Source: Erythrobacter sp. (GTDB lineage: Bacteria > Pseudomonadota > Alphaproteobacteria > Sphingomonadales > Sphingomonadaceae). From it: a stretch of DNA of 64,000 bases. Position numbers and translations under genes: made by a program. Numbering within the stretch: position 1 is the stretch's first letter; every line of letters begins with the position of its first letter. The notes under the pieces were generated by a model. The model worked only from the letters and a program-made list of their open reading frames with translations, searched no databases and had not been told where the DNA came from. The stretch lies in NCBI RefSeq assembly GCF_011765465.1, contig NZ_CP050265.1:1054001-1118000 (forward strand). Direction: 5' to 3'. Of the stretch, positions 35,987 to 47,274 are shown piece by piece.

Positions 35987-37129
35987 ATGCCGAGCCCCGT
36001 GTCGAGCATCGTGCCCGACCCCATCGCGCGCCAGCCCTGGGGGATGCTCATCCCGCTTTTCATGCTGGTCGCTTTCGGCGCTGCGGTGCTCTATTCGGCG
36101 GCGGGCGGTTCGATGGATCCCTTTGCCAGTTCACACCTCGTGCGTTTCGGCGTGTTTCTCGTGATGGCGTGGGTGATTGCCGCCTTCCCTCGCGAACTCG
36201 TCAAGTTCCTGACCTACCCCGCCTACCTCGTCGTTCTCGGCCTTCTCGTTGCGGTCGAGATTATCGGACAGGTCGGCGGCGGCAGCCAGCGCTGGCTGGA
36301 CCTCGGGTTCATGGTGCTTCAGCCGTCCGAACTGATGAAACCGGTGATCGTGGTCACACTCGCGCAGTTCTATTCGACCCTTCCGGTCGGGCTCATAACA
36401 GGGTGGCGAGCGGTTGTTCTGCCGGGCGCTCTCATTCTTGCGCCGGTCGCCTTCGTCCTGCTCCAGCCCGATCTCGGCACCAGCCTTGCCATCGCCTTCG
36501 GTGGGGCGGTGGTCATGCTGCTCGCGGGGCTTCCGCTGCGGTGGTTCATCCTCGGCGGGCTCGCGGCCGCAGCGGCGGCTCCGGTCGCCTTCTTCTTCGG
36601 CCTGCAGGAATACCAGCAGCGCCGCGTCCTCACGATGTTCGATCCCGAGGCCGATCCGCTGGGCGCTGGCTACCACATCACCCAGTCCAAGATCGCGATC
36701 GGATCGGGCGGGCTGTTCGGCAAGGGTTTCAACGAGGGATCGCAAAGCCATCTGCAATACCTGCCCGAACCGCACACGGATTTCGTCTTCGCCACCATGG
36801 CCGAGGAGTGGGGGCTCGTCGGCGGCCTGTTCGTGATCGGCATTTTCGCCATCATCCTGCGCTGGGGGCTGGAGGTCGCGCGCGCCTCGCGCGATCGCTT
36901 CGCCCAGCTGCTTGCGGGCGGGATGGTTGCGACGATCTTCTTTTACGTCGCGGTCAACCTGCTGATGGTCATGGGCTTTGCGCCGGTGGTCGGCATCCCG
37001 CTGCCTTTCATGAGCCACGGCGGCTCCTCCATGCTCACCAACATGATCTGCATCGGCGCGCTGATGATGGTCGACCGCTGGAACAAGCGTGCGCCGGGCG
37101 GAGGGCTTTCGGGAGGACTGTCGGCCTAG
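35987..37129 (+). CDS. rodA: Peptidoglycan polymerase RodA
   Basis: A 380-residue SEDS glycosyltransferase with about ten membrane helices. Family marks include GGSQRWLDLG, the loop FNEGSQSHLQYLPEPHTDFV and GIPLPFMSHGGSSML near the end. It makes glycan strands for side-wall growth with PBP2. GGAGAGGAG before the ATG is a good ribosome site. The stop overlaps the stop of the convergent LuxR-type gene by 4 bases. Confidence 0.96.
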   Translation: MPSPVSSIVPDPIARQPWGMLIPLFMLVAFGAAVLYSAAGGSMDPFASSHLVRFGVFLVMAWVIAAFPRELVKFLTYPAYLVVLGLLVAVEIIGQVGGGSQRWLDLGFMVLQPSELMKPVIVVTLAQFYSTLPVGLITGWRAVVLPGALILAPVAFVLLQPDLGTSLAIAFGGAVVMLLAGLPLRWFILGGLAAAAAAPVAFFFGLQEYQQRRVLTMFDPEADPLGAGYHITQSKIAIGSGGLFGKGFNEGSQSHLQYLPEPHTDFVFATMAEEWGLVGGLFVIGIFAIILRWGLEVARASRDRFAQLLAGGMVATIFFYVAVNLLMVMGFAPVVGIPLPFMSHGGSSMLTNMICIGALMMVDRWNKRAPGGGLSGGLSA

Positions 37130-37836
37130 ACGTGGACAAGGCCGAGCCTGAGCGCCTTCACCACTGCCCCGACCCGGTCCGATGCATCGAGCTTCGCATA
37201 GATCCGGCGGGCATAGGTCTTCACCGTGTCGGGCGAAAGCCCCATGATGTCCGCCGTAACCGAGAGCGACTTGCCCTCGGTGAACCACTCGAGCACTTCG
37301 CGCTCGCGTTCGGACAGGCTGATCTTCTCCGGCGCGCTTTCGATCAGCACGCAGACCCGCTGGTGCGCCGCCTGCGCGATCGCCCGCACGAGGCCGAGCT
37401 GGCTATCCGACACCTCTTCGATCGGGCGGCCGAAATCGATCGCGGCATAGGCATCGCGCCCATGCATCCCGAACAACGGCACGCCGAAGCCGTGGATGAG
37501 CCCGTGATCGCGCATCGCTTCGAAATAGGCTTCGTTGGCAGGCGTGTTCGGCTTCGCCTCCATCGCCTCGCGCCACGTCATCATCGTGCCCGACTCCAGC
37601 ACCCGGCGCGGGATCGGGTCATCGCGGCGGAATTCCGCGCGCTGGTAGAGATCGAGCCATTCCTGCGAAAAGCCGCGCGAATAGACGATGGTCGACGGCG
37701 AAGTCGGCTCCTCGAACAGCGGCGTGACGTGATAGCTCTGGCGCACCACGCCCTCTTCCTTCGCCACTTCGCAACCATATTCGATCGCCGCTGCGATGTC
37801 GTCGATCCGGTCGAGGCGGGCGAAGTGTCGCTGCAT
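37126..37836 (-). CDS. LuxR-type regulator with autoinducer domain
   Basis: A 236-residue protein: an N-terminal autoinducer-binding domain (about 1-160) and a C-terminal LuxR helix-turn-helix (SLSEREREVLEWFTEGKS to TVKTYARRIYAKLD). The usual ligand residues are present: W and Y in QEWLDLYQ, DDP, W in MTWREA and G in HGFGVPLFG, so it may bind an acyl-homoserine lactone. No luxI lies in the window, so it is a LuxR solo here. Start MQRHFARLDR is chosen over a start 21 codons upstream. Confidence 0.88.
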   Translation of the reverse strand: MQRHFARLDRIDDIAAAIEYGCEVAKEEGVVRQSYHVTPLFEEPTSPSTIVYSRGFSQEWLDLYQRAEFRRDDPIPRRVLESGTMMTWREAMEAKPNTPANEAYFEAMRDHGLIHGFGVPLFGMHGRDAYAAIDFGRPIEEVSDSQLGLVRAIAQAAHQRVCVLIESAPEKISLSEREREVLEWFTEGKSLSVTADIMGLSPDTVKTYARRIYAKLDASDRVGAVVKALRLGLVHV

Positions 37837-38048
37837 CCCTCGGAGTATACACGAAGTCACCCGGATGGGCGACTTTCCGCACCCGTAAAGCACCGCCATA
37901 GGCGCTCACGAAACCAGTTCGGGCCTTCGGGTCGCACCCTGCCCCCTTAAGGGTGGGGAAGGCTGATAGCCCGGATCCTGGCGGCAGCGGTACTCCCCCT
38001 TTGGCCAGCCTGCCGCCAGGAACTCCCTCAAGCGCCGGCTCGCCCATC

Positions 38049-38408
38049 ATGTTCGCTCCCCTGCGTCGTTTTCGCGCCCTGTTAGCTCGTCTCGGGTCAG
38101 GCAAGCCCTGCCGTCAGGCCGAACCGCCCCTGCGTGACGGCGGGATCGTGCTCGCCGCTCTGATGACCGAAGCGATCCGCCAGCGCGAAGTGGAAGGGCA
38201 CGCGACAACCCTGCGCCAGCTGCACCTCGTGCTGGGCGTGTCGCAGCCTGCCGCTCTGCGTCTCGCGCATCGCCTTTCGCGCGAAGGCGTGGTGCGGATC
38301 GAGGAGAATATGTCGGACCGCTTCGAGAGCACGCTGCGCCTCACGCCCGAGACGCGCGACCGCTTTCTCTCGCTGCGCTACGAGAATATCGCCGAGACGG
38401 TCTCATAG
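38049..38408 (+). CDS. Small winged-helix protein
   Basis: A 119-residue protein with a MarR-like winged helix in its last 70 residues: ATTLRQLHLVLGVSQPAAL then RLAHRLSREGVVRIEENMSD. A basic 30-residue lead precedes it. An in-frame start at 37953 would add a Pro/Gly-rich 32 residues that look non-coding. The target is unknown. A similar fold at the end of the 43454-44143 product suggests a small family in this genome. Confidence 0.6.
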   Translation: MFAPLRRFRALLARLGSGKPCRQAEPPLRDGGIVLAALMTEAIRQREVEGHATTLRQLHLVLGVSQPAALRLAHRLSREGVVRIEENMSDRFESTLRLTPETRDRFLSLRYENIAETVS

Positions 38409-38510
38409 CCCCTTCCCATACGCACAGAGCACGCTATATGCAGCGCCTCACGCGATTCGGCAGCGCCTCCCGGCCTCCCATCGGCGTGACTTTCCGATGC
38501 TTATCGGTAT

Positions 38511-38586
<76 letters not shown>

Positions 38587-38640
38587 CCCCCCTCGGCCTG
38601 TCAATCTCCATGGCAATCCCGTCCTTGGCGTGGCGGTTGC

Positions 38641-39171
38641 TCAGATATCGACCCCGTTCTTCCTCAGGCAGTTCCTGATGTAGAGAAAACCGATGTCGGG
38701 CGACGGCTTGGACGTCGCGGGGCCGTAGCTCTGCCCATCGAGCTCGACGGATATGGTTTCGACATCCGCCAGCCTGTCGAGCATTTCCAGCCCCTTTGCA
38801 TTATCGGTCCAGTAGGCCATCGCCCGATAGGTGAAGCCCGCGCGATAGATGCCGCGGTCGGCGGTCGTGCGCCAGTCGTCGTTGACCACGATCGTGATCG
38901 GCACGTTCTCCTTGTCGACGCCCGCATTGACGACATCGGCGGGCAGGTTCTGCACCGCCATGTCGACATTGAAATTCTCGGCATTGATCCGGAAATCGAG
39001 CTTGCGCCCGTCGCCAAGACGATAGCTCGCCCCGCACACCGACCCGTTCATGATGAGGTCGACATTGATGTCGACGTTCTGCGCCTGCGCGGTCGCAGGG
39101 GACGCGGCGGGACCGGATCCTGCGGCGGCGAGCGCGGCTGCGGAAATCGCGAAAAGGGAGGAGCGTGTCAT
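38641..39171 (-). CDS. Exported protein of unknown function
   Basis: A 176-residue protein with a signal peptide (MTRSSLFAISAAALAAAGSG, cut near residue 31 after ATAQA). The mature part is rich in Asn, Asp and Val with a beta pattern, and has two cysteines (GSVCGAS and IRNCLRK) far apart, possibly one disulfide. No domain recognised. It follows the Sel1-type gene on the same strand, 24 bases downstream, and may be co-transcribed with it. Confidence 0.65.
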   Translation of the reverse strand: MTRSSLFAISAAALAAAGSGPAASPATAQAQNVDINVDLIMNGSVCGASYRLGDGRKLDFRINAENFNVDMAVQNLPADVVNAGVDKENVPITIVVNDDWRTTADRGIYRAGFTYRAMAYWTDNAKGLEMLDRLADVETISVELDGQSYGPATSKPSPDIGFLYIRNCLRKNGVDI

Positions 39172-39195
39172 GATCGGTCCTTCGGGTCGTGAATG

Positions 39196-41001
39196 TCAGC
39201 AATAGGGGTTGGAATAATTGCAGGCCGTGCTGCGACCGGTGAGGTAGTCCATCCGCTGGTTGAAATAGAGATTGTCCATCCTGGTCTGGTGCCGCTGCCA
39301 GCTGGCATTGGCGGAGCGCTGGCTGGCGGAAATCCCCGTGCGGGTCGAACTCGACCAGGACCGCGAAGACAGCGCCGCCAGCCACCCGCTGAAGATGCTG
39401 CGCTGCTGCTTGGCCGCCTCTGCCATCTGCCGGGCGCGTTCGGCGCGCCGCTGGCGTTCGGGCTCGGCGAGCATCGAACGCAGGATCAGCGTCGCTTCCT
39501 CGTCCCCGAAACGCGCGGCGATCTTCATGTAATTGAGTCCGATCTTGCGATCCTGCTTTACGCCGTGCTGACCGTACCAATGGGCCATGCCCATCCACTT
39601 GGCCGCCTCGACATGGCCGACCTTCGCCGCGTTCTCGATCAGGATCACCGCATTGCGCTCGTTCGGCGGGACAATGCCGGTCTTGCCGGTCAGGAACCAG
39701 TTCCCGAGCAGCCATTCGGCTTCCTCGTATTGCTCCTCCATCAACAGCGCGACGGTATTGCGCGCCTTTTCGTAGGCGCCGCTGTCGGCAAGTTCGACCG
39801 CGCGAGCGAGCTGCTCTGCGGCCGGGAGCGAGGGATCGACCATCTGCGCGAGGATCGCCCCGCGCTGCGCTTCGGCATTGTTCGCCCGCGCCCAGTCGCA
39901 GGACGGACGATGGCCGAGGCGGCATCCCTTGAGCATGAGCATGACGACGGCCATGCGCTGCTCCGGCCCCGCCTCGCGCATACGCTCAGCAAGATAGGCG
40001 CGGGCAAGTTCATGGCAGCCCGCAGCATGGTCGAAATCGCACGCTCGTCGCAGGTAATAGCCGGCTTCCCCCGGCGTCACATCACCAAGGCGAGCGTTGC
40101 GGCTGAACCCGTGGTGCCCGATCGCATAGCAGCTGTCGGCAAGCCCGGCCGTACAGGCCGAGTTGAGGAACCCTTCACCGAGGTCGACCGATTCCGCATC
40201 GCCCAGCCTGACAAGCCTTGCTCCGTATGCCGCGCAGACCTTGAGCTTGTCGCCCTCGCCCTCCATGCATCCGCGCCGCAGGAGGTCGAGCGAGCCGGAC
40301 CGGTCGAACCCATCCATTCGCGCCGCGCCGAGGCAGGCCCAGGGAACGGCGGACTGGCAGAACTCGCCATAGAGTTCCCGCACCGAGGCACGCTCGGCGG
40401 CGGTATCCGCGACTGTCTCGAGGTGGTTGGCCAGGAAGCGGCAGCCTTCGTCGCCGACCCCGGTGCACGAATCGCGCCACAGGTCTTCCGCCCGCGCGAC
40501 ATCCTTGGCCACGCCTTCGCCGCGGAAATGGGCGACCCCGAGCCAGGCGCAGGCATCGCGCGATCCCATCTCGCACCCGTTGCGTGCGCTTTTCAGCGCC
40601 GGCCCGGGCTTCGGCAGGGGAAGCGAACCTCCGAAAGCGAGCCCGGCATAGGTGGCGCAAGCCCCTGCCGCGCCGTGCTCGCAGGCGGCGAGGTAATAGC
40701 CCGCAGCCACCCGCGTGCTGGCCTTGAGATCGCCGAGCCCGGTCGAAAAGGCATCGGCAAGGCGCACGCAGTCCCTTGCCCCGCCCCGAGTGCAATCGCG
40801 CGCCCATTTCTGCGCCACGCCATATAGGCGGACGGGCATATTCTGCTGGCCGTTGTAGATCGCCGAATCGCGAGCCCCGTCGCGCGCCAGCGGAAGTTTC
40901 TCGGCATGGACCGGCGCCCCACAGGCAAGCGCGATAAGCAGCGCGAGCGAACAGGCCAAATGCTTCTGGATGGCTACCCGAGAACGCGCGATCCAAGACA
41001 T
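39196..41001 (-). CDS. Exported Sel1-like repeat protein, Cys-rich
   Basis: A 601-residue protein with a signal peptide (helix ending GAPVHA). The body is a series of about 35-residue helical pairs of the Sel1/Hcp type; each repeat tends to hold two cysteines, as in CEHGAAGACATYAGL and CDFDHAAGCHELA, which would be disulfide-linked in the periplasm. The last 80 residues are basic with a Ser/Trp stretch (SSRSWSSSTRTG). GGGGGG before the ATG is the ribosome site. A role as a protein scaffold is inferred from the fold. Confidence 0.78.
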   Translation of the reverse strand: MSWIARSRVAIQKHLACSLALLIALACGAPVHAEKLPLARDGARDSAIYNGQQNMPVRLYGVAQKWARDCTRGGARDCVRLADAFSTGLGDLKASTRVAAGYYLAACEHGAAGACATYAGLAFGGSLPLPKPGPALKSARNGCEMGSRDACAWLGVAHFRGEGVAKDVARAEDLWRDSCTGVGDEGCRFLANHLETVADTAAERASVRELYGEFCQSAVPWACLGAARMDGFDRSGSLDLLRRGCMEGEGDKLKVCAAYGARLVRLGDAESVDLGEGFLNSACTAGLADSCYAIGHHGFSRNARLGDVTPGEAGYYLRRACDFDHAAGCHELARAYLAERMREAGPEQRMAVVMLMLKGCRLGHRPSCDWARANNAEAQRGAILAQMVDPSLPAAEQLARAVELADSGAYEKARNTVALLMEEQYEEAEWLLGNWFLTGKTGIVPPNERNAVILIENAAKVGHVEAAKWMGMAHWYGQHGVKQDRKIGLNYMKIAARFGDEEATLILRSMLAEPERQRRAERARQMAEAAKQQRSIFSGWLAALSSRSWSSSTRTGISASQRSANASWQRHQTRMDNLYFNQRMDYLTGRSTACNYSNPYC

Positions 41002-41091
41002 CACGAAGCCCCCCTTTCTCAATCATAGCCTAGCAAGCCTTGGTCGCCGTCTCGTTGTAAGGAGCCGACAGCGATCCGAAGACGCAGCGGG

Positions 41092-41119
41092 TTGACCTCA
41101 CATTGCGATGTGATAGGCC
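41092..41119 (+). promoter_or_regulatory. Dyad filling the putative ribB promoter spacer
   Basis: TCACATTGCGATGTGA (41098-41113) has perfect 6-base arms. It sits directly between TTGACC (41092-41097), a -35-like box, and TAGGCC (41114-41119), where a -10 would fall. The ATG at 41126 has no ribosome site, so a nearly leaderless mRNA is possible. A regulator binding the spacer, as MerR types do, is inferred. Confidence 0.4.
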
Positions 41120-41125
41120 GCGCGC

Positions 41126-42373
41126 ATGGACACATCGACCGTCACACGCGTGCGCGAGCTCGTCGAGAGCGGCGCCTTCACCCGCGCCGGGCTCGCCCGC
41201 GCCGCCGGGCTCCATGCCAACACTTTGCGCGACTGCGCCGAGGACAGCTGGAATCCTACCGCCGAAACCCTCGCCAAGCTCGCCGCCTTCCTCGACGAAA
41301 ACGACGAACGCCCGGTCCTCGTCGGGATCGAGGAGATCATCGACGAGGCGCGCAACGGGCGGATGTACATCCTCGTCGACGACGAGGACCGAGAGAACGA
41401 GGGCGACCTCATCATCCCCGCCCAGATGGCGACGCCTGCCGCGATCAATTTCATGGCGACTCACGGGCGCGGCCTCATCTGCCTCGCGCTCGACCGGGCG
41501 CGGGTCGATGCGCTCGGGCTCGAACCGATGAGCCGCAACAACAAGGAATCGATGCAGACCGCCTTCACCATCTCGATCGAGGCGAAAGAGGGTGTCACCA
41601 CGGGCATCTCGGCCGCCGACCGGGCGCGCACGATCTCGGTCGCGATCGACGCCACCAAAGGAGCGGATGACATCGTCACACCGGGCCACGTCTTCCCCCT
41701 CGCCGCGCGCGACGGGGGCACGCTCGTGCGCGCCGGCCACACCGAGGCAGCGGTCGACATCTCGCGCCTTGCCGGCCTCAACCCATCGGGCGTGATCTGC
41801 GAGATCATGAACGAGGACGGCACCATGGCGCGCATGGACGACCTTGTCCGCTTCGCGCGCAAGCACGACCTCAAGATCGGCACGATCCGCGATCTCATCG
41901 CCTACCGGATGCGCAACGATCACCTCGTCGAACGCACCGGTGAACGCTCCTTCGAAAGCGACTATGGCGGCCACTGGCGGCTCATCACCTATCGCGACCG
42001 GGTCGAGGGCAACGAAGCTTATGTTCTCCAGAAGGGCCATGTCGTCCCCGGCGAGCCGACCCTCGCCCGCGTCCACCCGATCTCGGTCTTCGACGACGTG
42101 CTCGGGCAACCCGGCCCCCGCAAGCGCACGCTCCAGCGCGCGATGGAAGCGGTGGGCGAGCACGGCTCGGGCATCATCGTCATCCTGACCGGGCGCGTCG
42201 GGACGGGAGCGTGGAGCAAGGACGAGGAACTGCGCAATATCGGCATCGGCTCACAGATCCTCGCCGATCTCGGCGTCCACGACATGATCCTGCTGTCCAA
42301 TTCGCGCCCGGACCTCGTCGCTATCGAAGGCTTCGGGCTGACCATCACCGGCCACAGGCCGATCCCGGAGTAA
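41126..42373 (+). CDS. ribB: RibB with N-terminal HTH and degenerate RibA domain
   Basis: A 415-residue protein in three parts. Residues 1-60 look like an XRE-type helix-turn-helix ([20 protein letters not shown]). About 66-265 is 3,4-dihydroxy-2-butanone 4-phosphate synthase, with [29 protein letters not shown] and [10 protein letters not shown]; it makes the four-carbon unit of riboflavin. About 275-415 is a GTP cyclohydrolase II-like domain that lacks the three zinc cysteines ([12 protein letters not shown]), so it should not hydrolyse GTP, as reported for RibBX proteins. ribH follows 6 bases on. Confidence 0.9.
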   Translation: MDTSTVTRVRELVESGAFTRAGLARAAGLHANTLRDCAEDSWNPTAETLAKLAAFLDENDERPVLVGIEEIIDEARNGRMYILVDDEDRENEGDLIIPAQMATPAAINFMATHGRGLICLALDRARVDALGLEPMSRNNKESMQTAFTISIEAKEGVTTGISAADRARTISVAIDATKGADDIVTPGHVFPLAARDGGTLVRAGHTEAAVDISRLAGLNPSGVICEIMNEDGTMARMDDLVRFARKHDLKIGTIRDLIAYRMRNDHLVERTGERSFESDYGGHWRLITYRDRVEGNEAYVLQKGHVVPGEPTLARVHPISVFDDVLGQPGPRKRTLQRAMEAVGEHGSGIIVILTGRVGTGAWSKDEELRNIGIGSQILADLGVHDMILLSNSRPDLVAIEGFGLTITGHRPIPE

Positions 42374-42379
42374 TTGCCA

Positions 42380-42802
42380 ATGGCCCGTCTCCTCATCGTC
42401 GAAGCGCGCTTCTACGAACACCTCAACGACCAGCTGATCGCGGGCGCGCGCGCCGTGATCGAGGCGGCGGGGCACGAAGCCGAAGTCCTGACCGTGCCCG
42501 GTGCGCTCGAAGTACCGGGCGCCATCGCGCTCGCGGCGGAAAGCGGAGAGTACGACGCCTTCGTGGCGATAGGCGTGGTGATCCGGGGTGAGACCTATCA
42601 TTTCGAGATCGTTGCGGGCGAAAGCGCGCGCGCGATCATGGCGCTGACGATGGACGGCATTGCCATCGGCAACGGCATCCTGACGGTCGAGAACGAAGCC
42701 CAGGCCATCGCCCGAGCCGACCCCGCACAGAAGAACAAGGGCGGCGAGGCAGCGCGCGCCGCGCTCGCGATGATGGCGCTCGCCGAGCGTTTCGCGCGCT
42801 GA
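42380..42802 (+). CDS. ribH: 6,7-dimethyl-8-ribityllumazine synthase
   Basis: A 140-residue subunit of lumazine synthase, which joins the RibB product to the pyrimidine. The catalytic and substrate segments appear in order: [25 protein letters not shown] with the His, and [13 protein letters not shown]. It follows ribB closely, so the two are one operon. ATG chosen over an in-frame TTG 6 bases upstream. Confidence 0.95.
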   Translation: MARLLIVEARFYEHLNDQLIAGARAVIEAAGHEAEVLTVPGALEVPGAIALAAESGEYDAFVAIGVVIRGETYHFEIVAGESARAIMALTMDGIAIGNGILTVENEAQAIARADPAQKNKGGEAARAALAMMALAERFAR

Positions 42803-42898
42803 GCGCTACGTATTTGCCCTGATATAGGTCTTCATAAGGGTGGGCTACGCAATCACCCGGAGGGTCGACGGTGAATCGCGAATCCCAGGGGAAACCAA

Positions 42899-43195
42899 TT
42901 GAACGACACGGGCAGTCCGGCCAATGGCCATACGGGCGATGACGACACGGGCGAGGTGAGCCGCGAACTGCGTGAAGTCGCGCTCGTCCTGCGTGAGTGC
43001 CTTGCGCGGCTCGACCGCGTCGGGGCCGGTATTCCGGCAATCCACGTGAACGCCGCGGTCGAACATCTCGCCGCTCTGCAGGGTGAAGCAGCGAACGACC
43101 TCGCCGGGGCAGGCGGAAGCCTCGGGCGGCCCTTCGCCGCGGAAATCGACGCGCGCCTGCTCTGCATCCTTCCGGCAACGGGTCGTTCGCACTGA
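42899..43195 (+). CDS. Small protein of unknown function
   Basis: A 98-residue reading frame starting with TTG after AGGGG. The start is polar (NDTGSPANGHTGDDDTG), then a helix (SRELREVALVLRECLARLDR) and a second amphipathic part. No domain is recognised. Coding is supported by G+C-rich third positions and the ribosome site, but the TTG start makes it uncertain. Confidence 0.4.
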   Translation: MNDTGSPANGHTGDDDTGEVSRELREVALVLRECLARLDRVGAGIPAIHVNAAVEHLAALQGEAANDLAGAGGSLGRPFAAEIDARLLCILPATGRSH

Positions 43196-43453
43196 CTGCG
43201 CGACCCGGAAGGGAGCGTGCGTCTCCCCGGCGCGCCTAGGCAATCCACCTGAGGAATCGTCCGTAAAGCCAGCAAGGCGCGGGTAAGCTATTAAAATCCG
43301 TAATAGGCGCCGTTGTCGATGGGCCGAGAGGGCCTGTCGTCCTCGAAGCGCCTCAGAACCGGAAGGTCGCAACCCGAATGGCCCGACAGCGCAATCCCGT
43401 CCGACCTAAGTGCCGCACGCCCGGTCCGCCGCCTGACGAGCGGAGCGTGCATC

Positions 43454-45525
<2,072 letters not shown>

Positions 45526-45665
45526 TCATTACGCGGTTCGCCCGGCTGGCGGACAGGTGGCCAGGCGGCTTTTCGGACCCTTTTCGCCGCGCGGCCATTG
45601 CATAGAAAGACGAGACGGTGAATTCACTGTCTATCCATTCGATCACGGGAGGTGACGAGACGATC

Positions 45666-46283
45666 ATGGCAGAAAGCAGCACCACGAAATCGACCACGAC
45701 GAAATCCGCCGCGACGAAGAAGACCCCGGCGAAATCGGCCAAGGGTTCGACCACGAAATCGACCGGCCCCAAGAAGGCCGGCTCCTCGAACAAGACGGGT
45801 GCGACCGCCAAAAGCGCAGACACCGGCCACGCTGCCGAGGCCAAGAGCCGCTTCAACGCCGCGCTCGAGGAAGCCAAGGCCGGCGCCGCTGCCCTGCGCA
45901 GCGAAGCGCAGACCCGCGTCGGCGCCTACCGCGAACAGGCATCCGACCAGGGCGAAGCCTATTCCGAAAAGGCGAAAACCCGCGCCAGCGAACTTGCAAG
46001 CGAGGGCAAGAAATCGGTCAGCGAAGGTCTTGTCTCGCTGTCCCACGTCGTCTCCGACACGGCAACGAAAATCGACGAGCGCTTCGGCGAAGAATACGGC
46101 GACTATGCCCGCAAGGCTTCGCGCAGCCTGACCGAGACTTCGGCCCGGCTCGATGAGAAGAGCGTCGAGGAGCTGGGCGAGGACGCGCGCGAATTCGTGC
46201 GCAAGAGCCCCGGCCTTGCTGTCGGCCTCGCCGCGCTCGCGGGCTTCCTGTTCGCCCGCCTGTTCCGCGGTTCGCGCGACTGA
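45666..46283 (+). CDS. YqjD/ElaB-like membrane-anchored protein
   Basis: A 205-residue protein: a Lys/Thr/Ser/Ala-rich disordered start (about 1-60), a long amphipathic helical part (about 65-180) and one C-terminal helix (SPGLAVGLAALAGFLFARLF) ending in RGSRD. This is the YqjD/ElaB/DUF883 plan, C-tail-anchored proteins that bind ribosomes in E. coli in stationary phase. First of four envelope genes. GGGAGGTGA lies 13 bases before the ATG. No EcfG-type site is seen here. Confidence 0.7.
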   Translation: MAESSTTKSTTTKSAATKKTPAKSAKGSTTKSTGPKKAGSSNKTGATAKSADTGHAAEAKSRFNAALEEAKAGAAALRSEAQTRVGAYREQASDQGEAYSEKAKTRASELASEGKKSVSEGLVSLSHVVSDTATKIDERFGEEYGDYARKASRSLTETSARLDEKSVEELGEDAREFVRKSPGLAVGLAALAGFLFARLFRGSRD

Positions 46284-46288
46284 GGGCC

Positions 46289-46825
46289 GTGAACGCGACG
46301 CGGACGAAAGCGCGGAAGGATTCGGCCACCCTGGCGACGTCCTCGCCGGGTGGCGAGGAGTCGTTGCCGCCCGACAGCGCGAACGGGATCGAGGACCCCT
46401 TCGATCCCGCCACCCTGCCCGACGATCTGCCTGCCGACCCCACGACCGTCGGCCCGCCCGAGGAGGGGCTTTCCGAAAGCCTCACCGAGGAACTCGCCGC
46501 GCTGATCGACGATACGCGGACCTATGCCGAGGCCGAGCTCGCCTTCCAGAAGACGCGCGCCAGCCTCGCCGGCAAGAACGCCGGAATCGCGCTCGGCCTT
46601 GTCGTGGTCGCTGTGGTCGTGCTGCACGTCGCGGTGCTGGCCCTCGCGGTCGGACTTGTGATGGCGCTCGCCCCGCTGGTAACGATCTGGGGTTCGATCG
46701 CGATCGTGGTCGGCGCGCTGCTTGCCCTCACGGGCCTGCTCGGCTGGATGGCGATGAAGCGGGGCAAGCGGATCTCGGCGATCTTTGCCAAGGACGAGCC
46801 TGCAGCTGCCGCGGGGGAAGAGTGA
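46289..46825 (+). CDS. Holin-X (DUF1469)-like membrane protein
   Basis: A 178-residue protein starting with GTG 5 bases after the previous stop. An acidic 85-residue cytoplasmic start is followed by a helical AELAFQKTRASLAGKNAG and two long membrane helices (about 95-120 and 125-150) and a basic loop MKRGKRIS. It matches the phage holin/Holin-X superfamily of stress and envelope proteins; it is not thought to lyse cells in this context. Co-transcribed with its neighbours. Confidence 0.7.
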   Translation: MNATRTKARKDSATLATSSPGGEESLPPDSANGIEDPFDPATLPDDLPADPTTVGPPEEGLSESLTEELAALIDDTRTYAEAELAFQKTRASLAGKNAGIALGLVVVAVVVLHVAVLALAVGLVMALAPLVTIWGSIAIVVGALLALTGLLGWMAMKRGKRISAIFAKDEPAAAAGEE

Positions 46826-46826
46826 G

Positions 46827-47135
46827 ATGCCCGACATCGACCCCCGCCTCGCCGAGGACCGCGCGCTGCGCAACGCCGCTCTTGCCGTACTCAAGGCCGA
46901 TATCGAACACGCGAAAGAAAGCTTCACGCCGAAAAGCATCGCGGCGCGCACCGGGACCCGCCTCAAGGAAGGCGCCGAGGAAGTTTACGAAATCGCGAAA
47001 GACCGCGCCGACGACAATCGCGGCGTTATCGCGGTGCTGATCGGGGCGCTGTTCCTGTTCCTCGCGCGGCAGCCCATCCTTGAGATCCTCGGCCTCGCCG
47101 ATCCGCCCGAAGCGGACGCGGAAGGCGAAGAATAG
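46827..47135 (+). CDS. Small membrane-anchored envelope protein
   Basis: A 102-residue protein, start 1 base after the previous stop. A helical part (about 10-65) with AVLKADIEHAKESFTPKSIA is followed by one membrane helix (GVIAVLIGALFLFLARQPIL) and an acidic tail. It has no name that I recognise. Context suggests an envelope partner of the holin-X-like and YqjD-like proteins. Confidence 0.65.
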   Translation: MPDIDPRLAEDRALRNAALAVLKADIEHAKESFTPKSIAARTGTRLKEGAEEVYEIAKDRADDNRGVIAVLIGALFLFLARQPILEILGLADPPEADAEGEE

Positions 47136-47168
47136 GCCGGAACGGCAAGGCAAGCCGGGCGGGACGCG

Positions 47169-47194
47169 GGAACACGTCCTGCCCTCGCCCCGTT
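47169..47194 (+). promoter_or_regulatory. EcfG-type stress promoter before the YqjD-like gene
   Basis: GGAAC (47169-47173), 17 bases, then CGTT (47191-47194): an exact match to the consensus of the alphaproteobacterial general stress sigma factor EcfG. It lies 80 bases before the next ATG, with a hairpin in the leader. Confidence 0.75.
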
Positions 47195-47243
47195 GCTTTC
47201 CCAAGAGCCTGAAACGGCGTATATATGCGCCGCAAAGACAAGC

Positions 47244-47263
47244 GCCCGCCGCAGCAGGCGGGC
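47244..47263 (+). promoter_or_regulatory. Leader hairpin beside the ribosome site
   Basis: GCCCGCC and GGCGGGC are perfect 7-base arms around GCAGCA. The stem ends one base before the ribosome site AAGGAGA of the gene at 47275. It could tune translation or mRNA life; inferred. Confidence 0.4.
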
Positions 47264-47274
47264 AAGGAGAAACC

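Noticed and set aside
38018..38043. GGAAC before the small winged-helix gene
   Set aside because: The second box reads CGCC, and the spacing to the start is too short.
41030..41125. FMN riboswitch before ribB
   Set aside because: The region is under 100 bases and lacks the conserved RFN element segments; instead a 16-base dyad is present.
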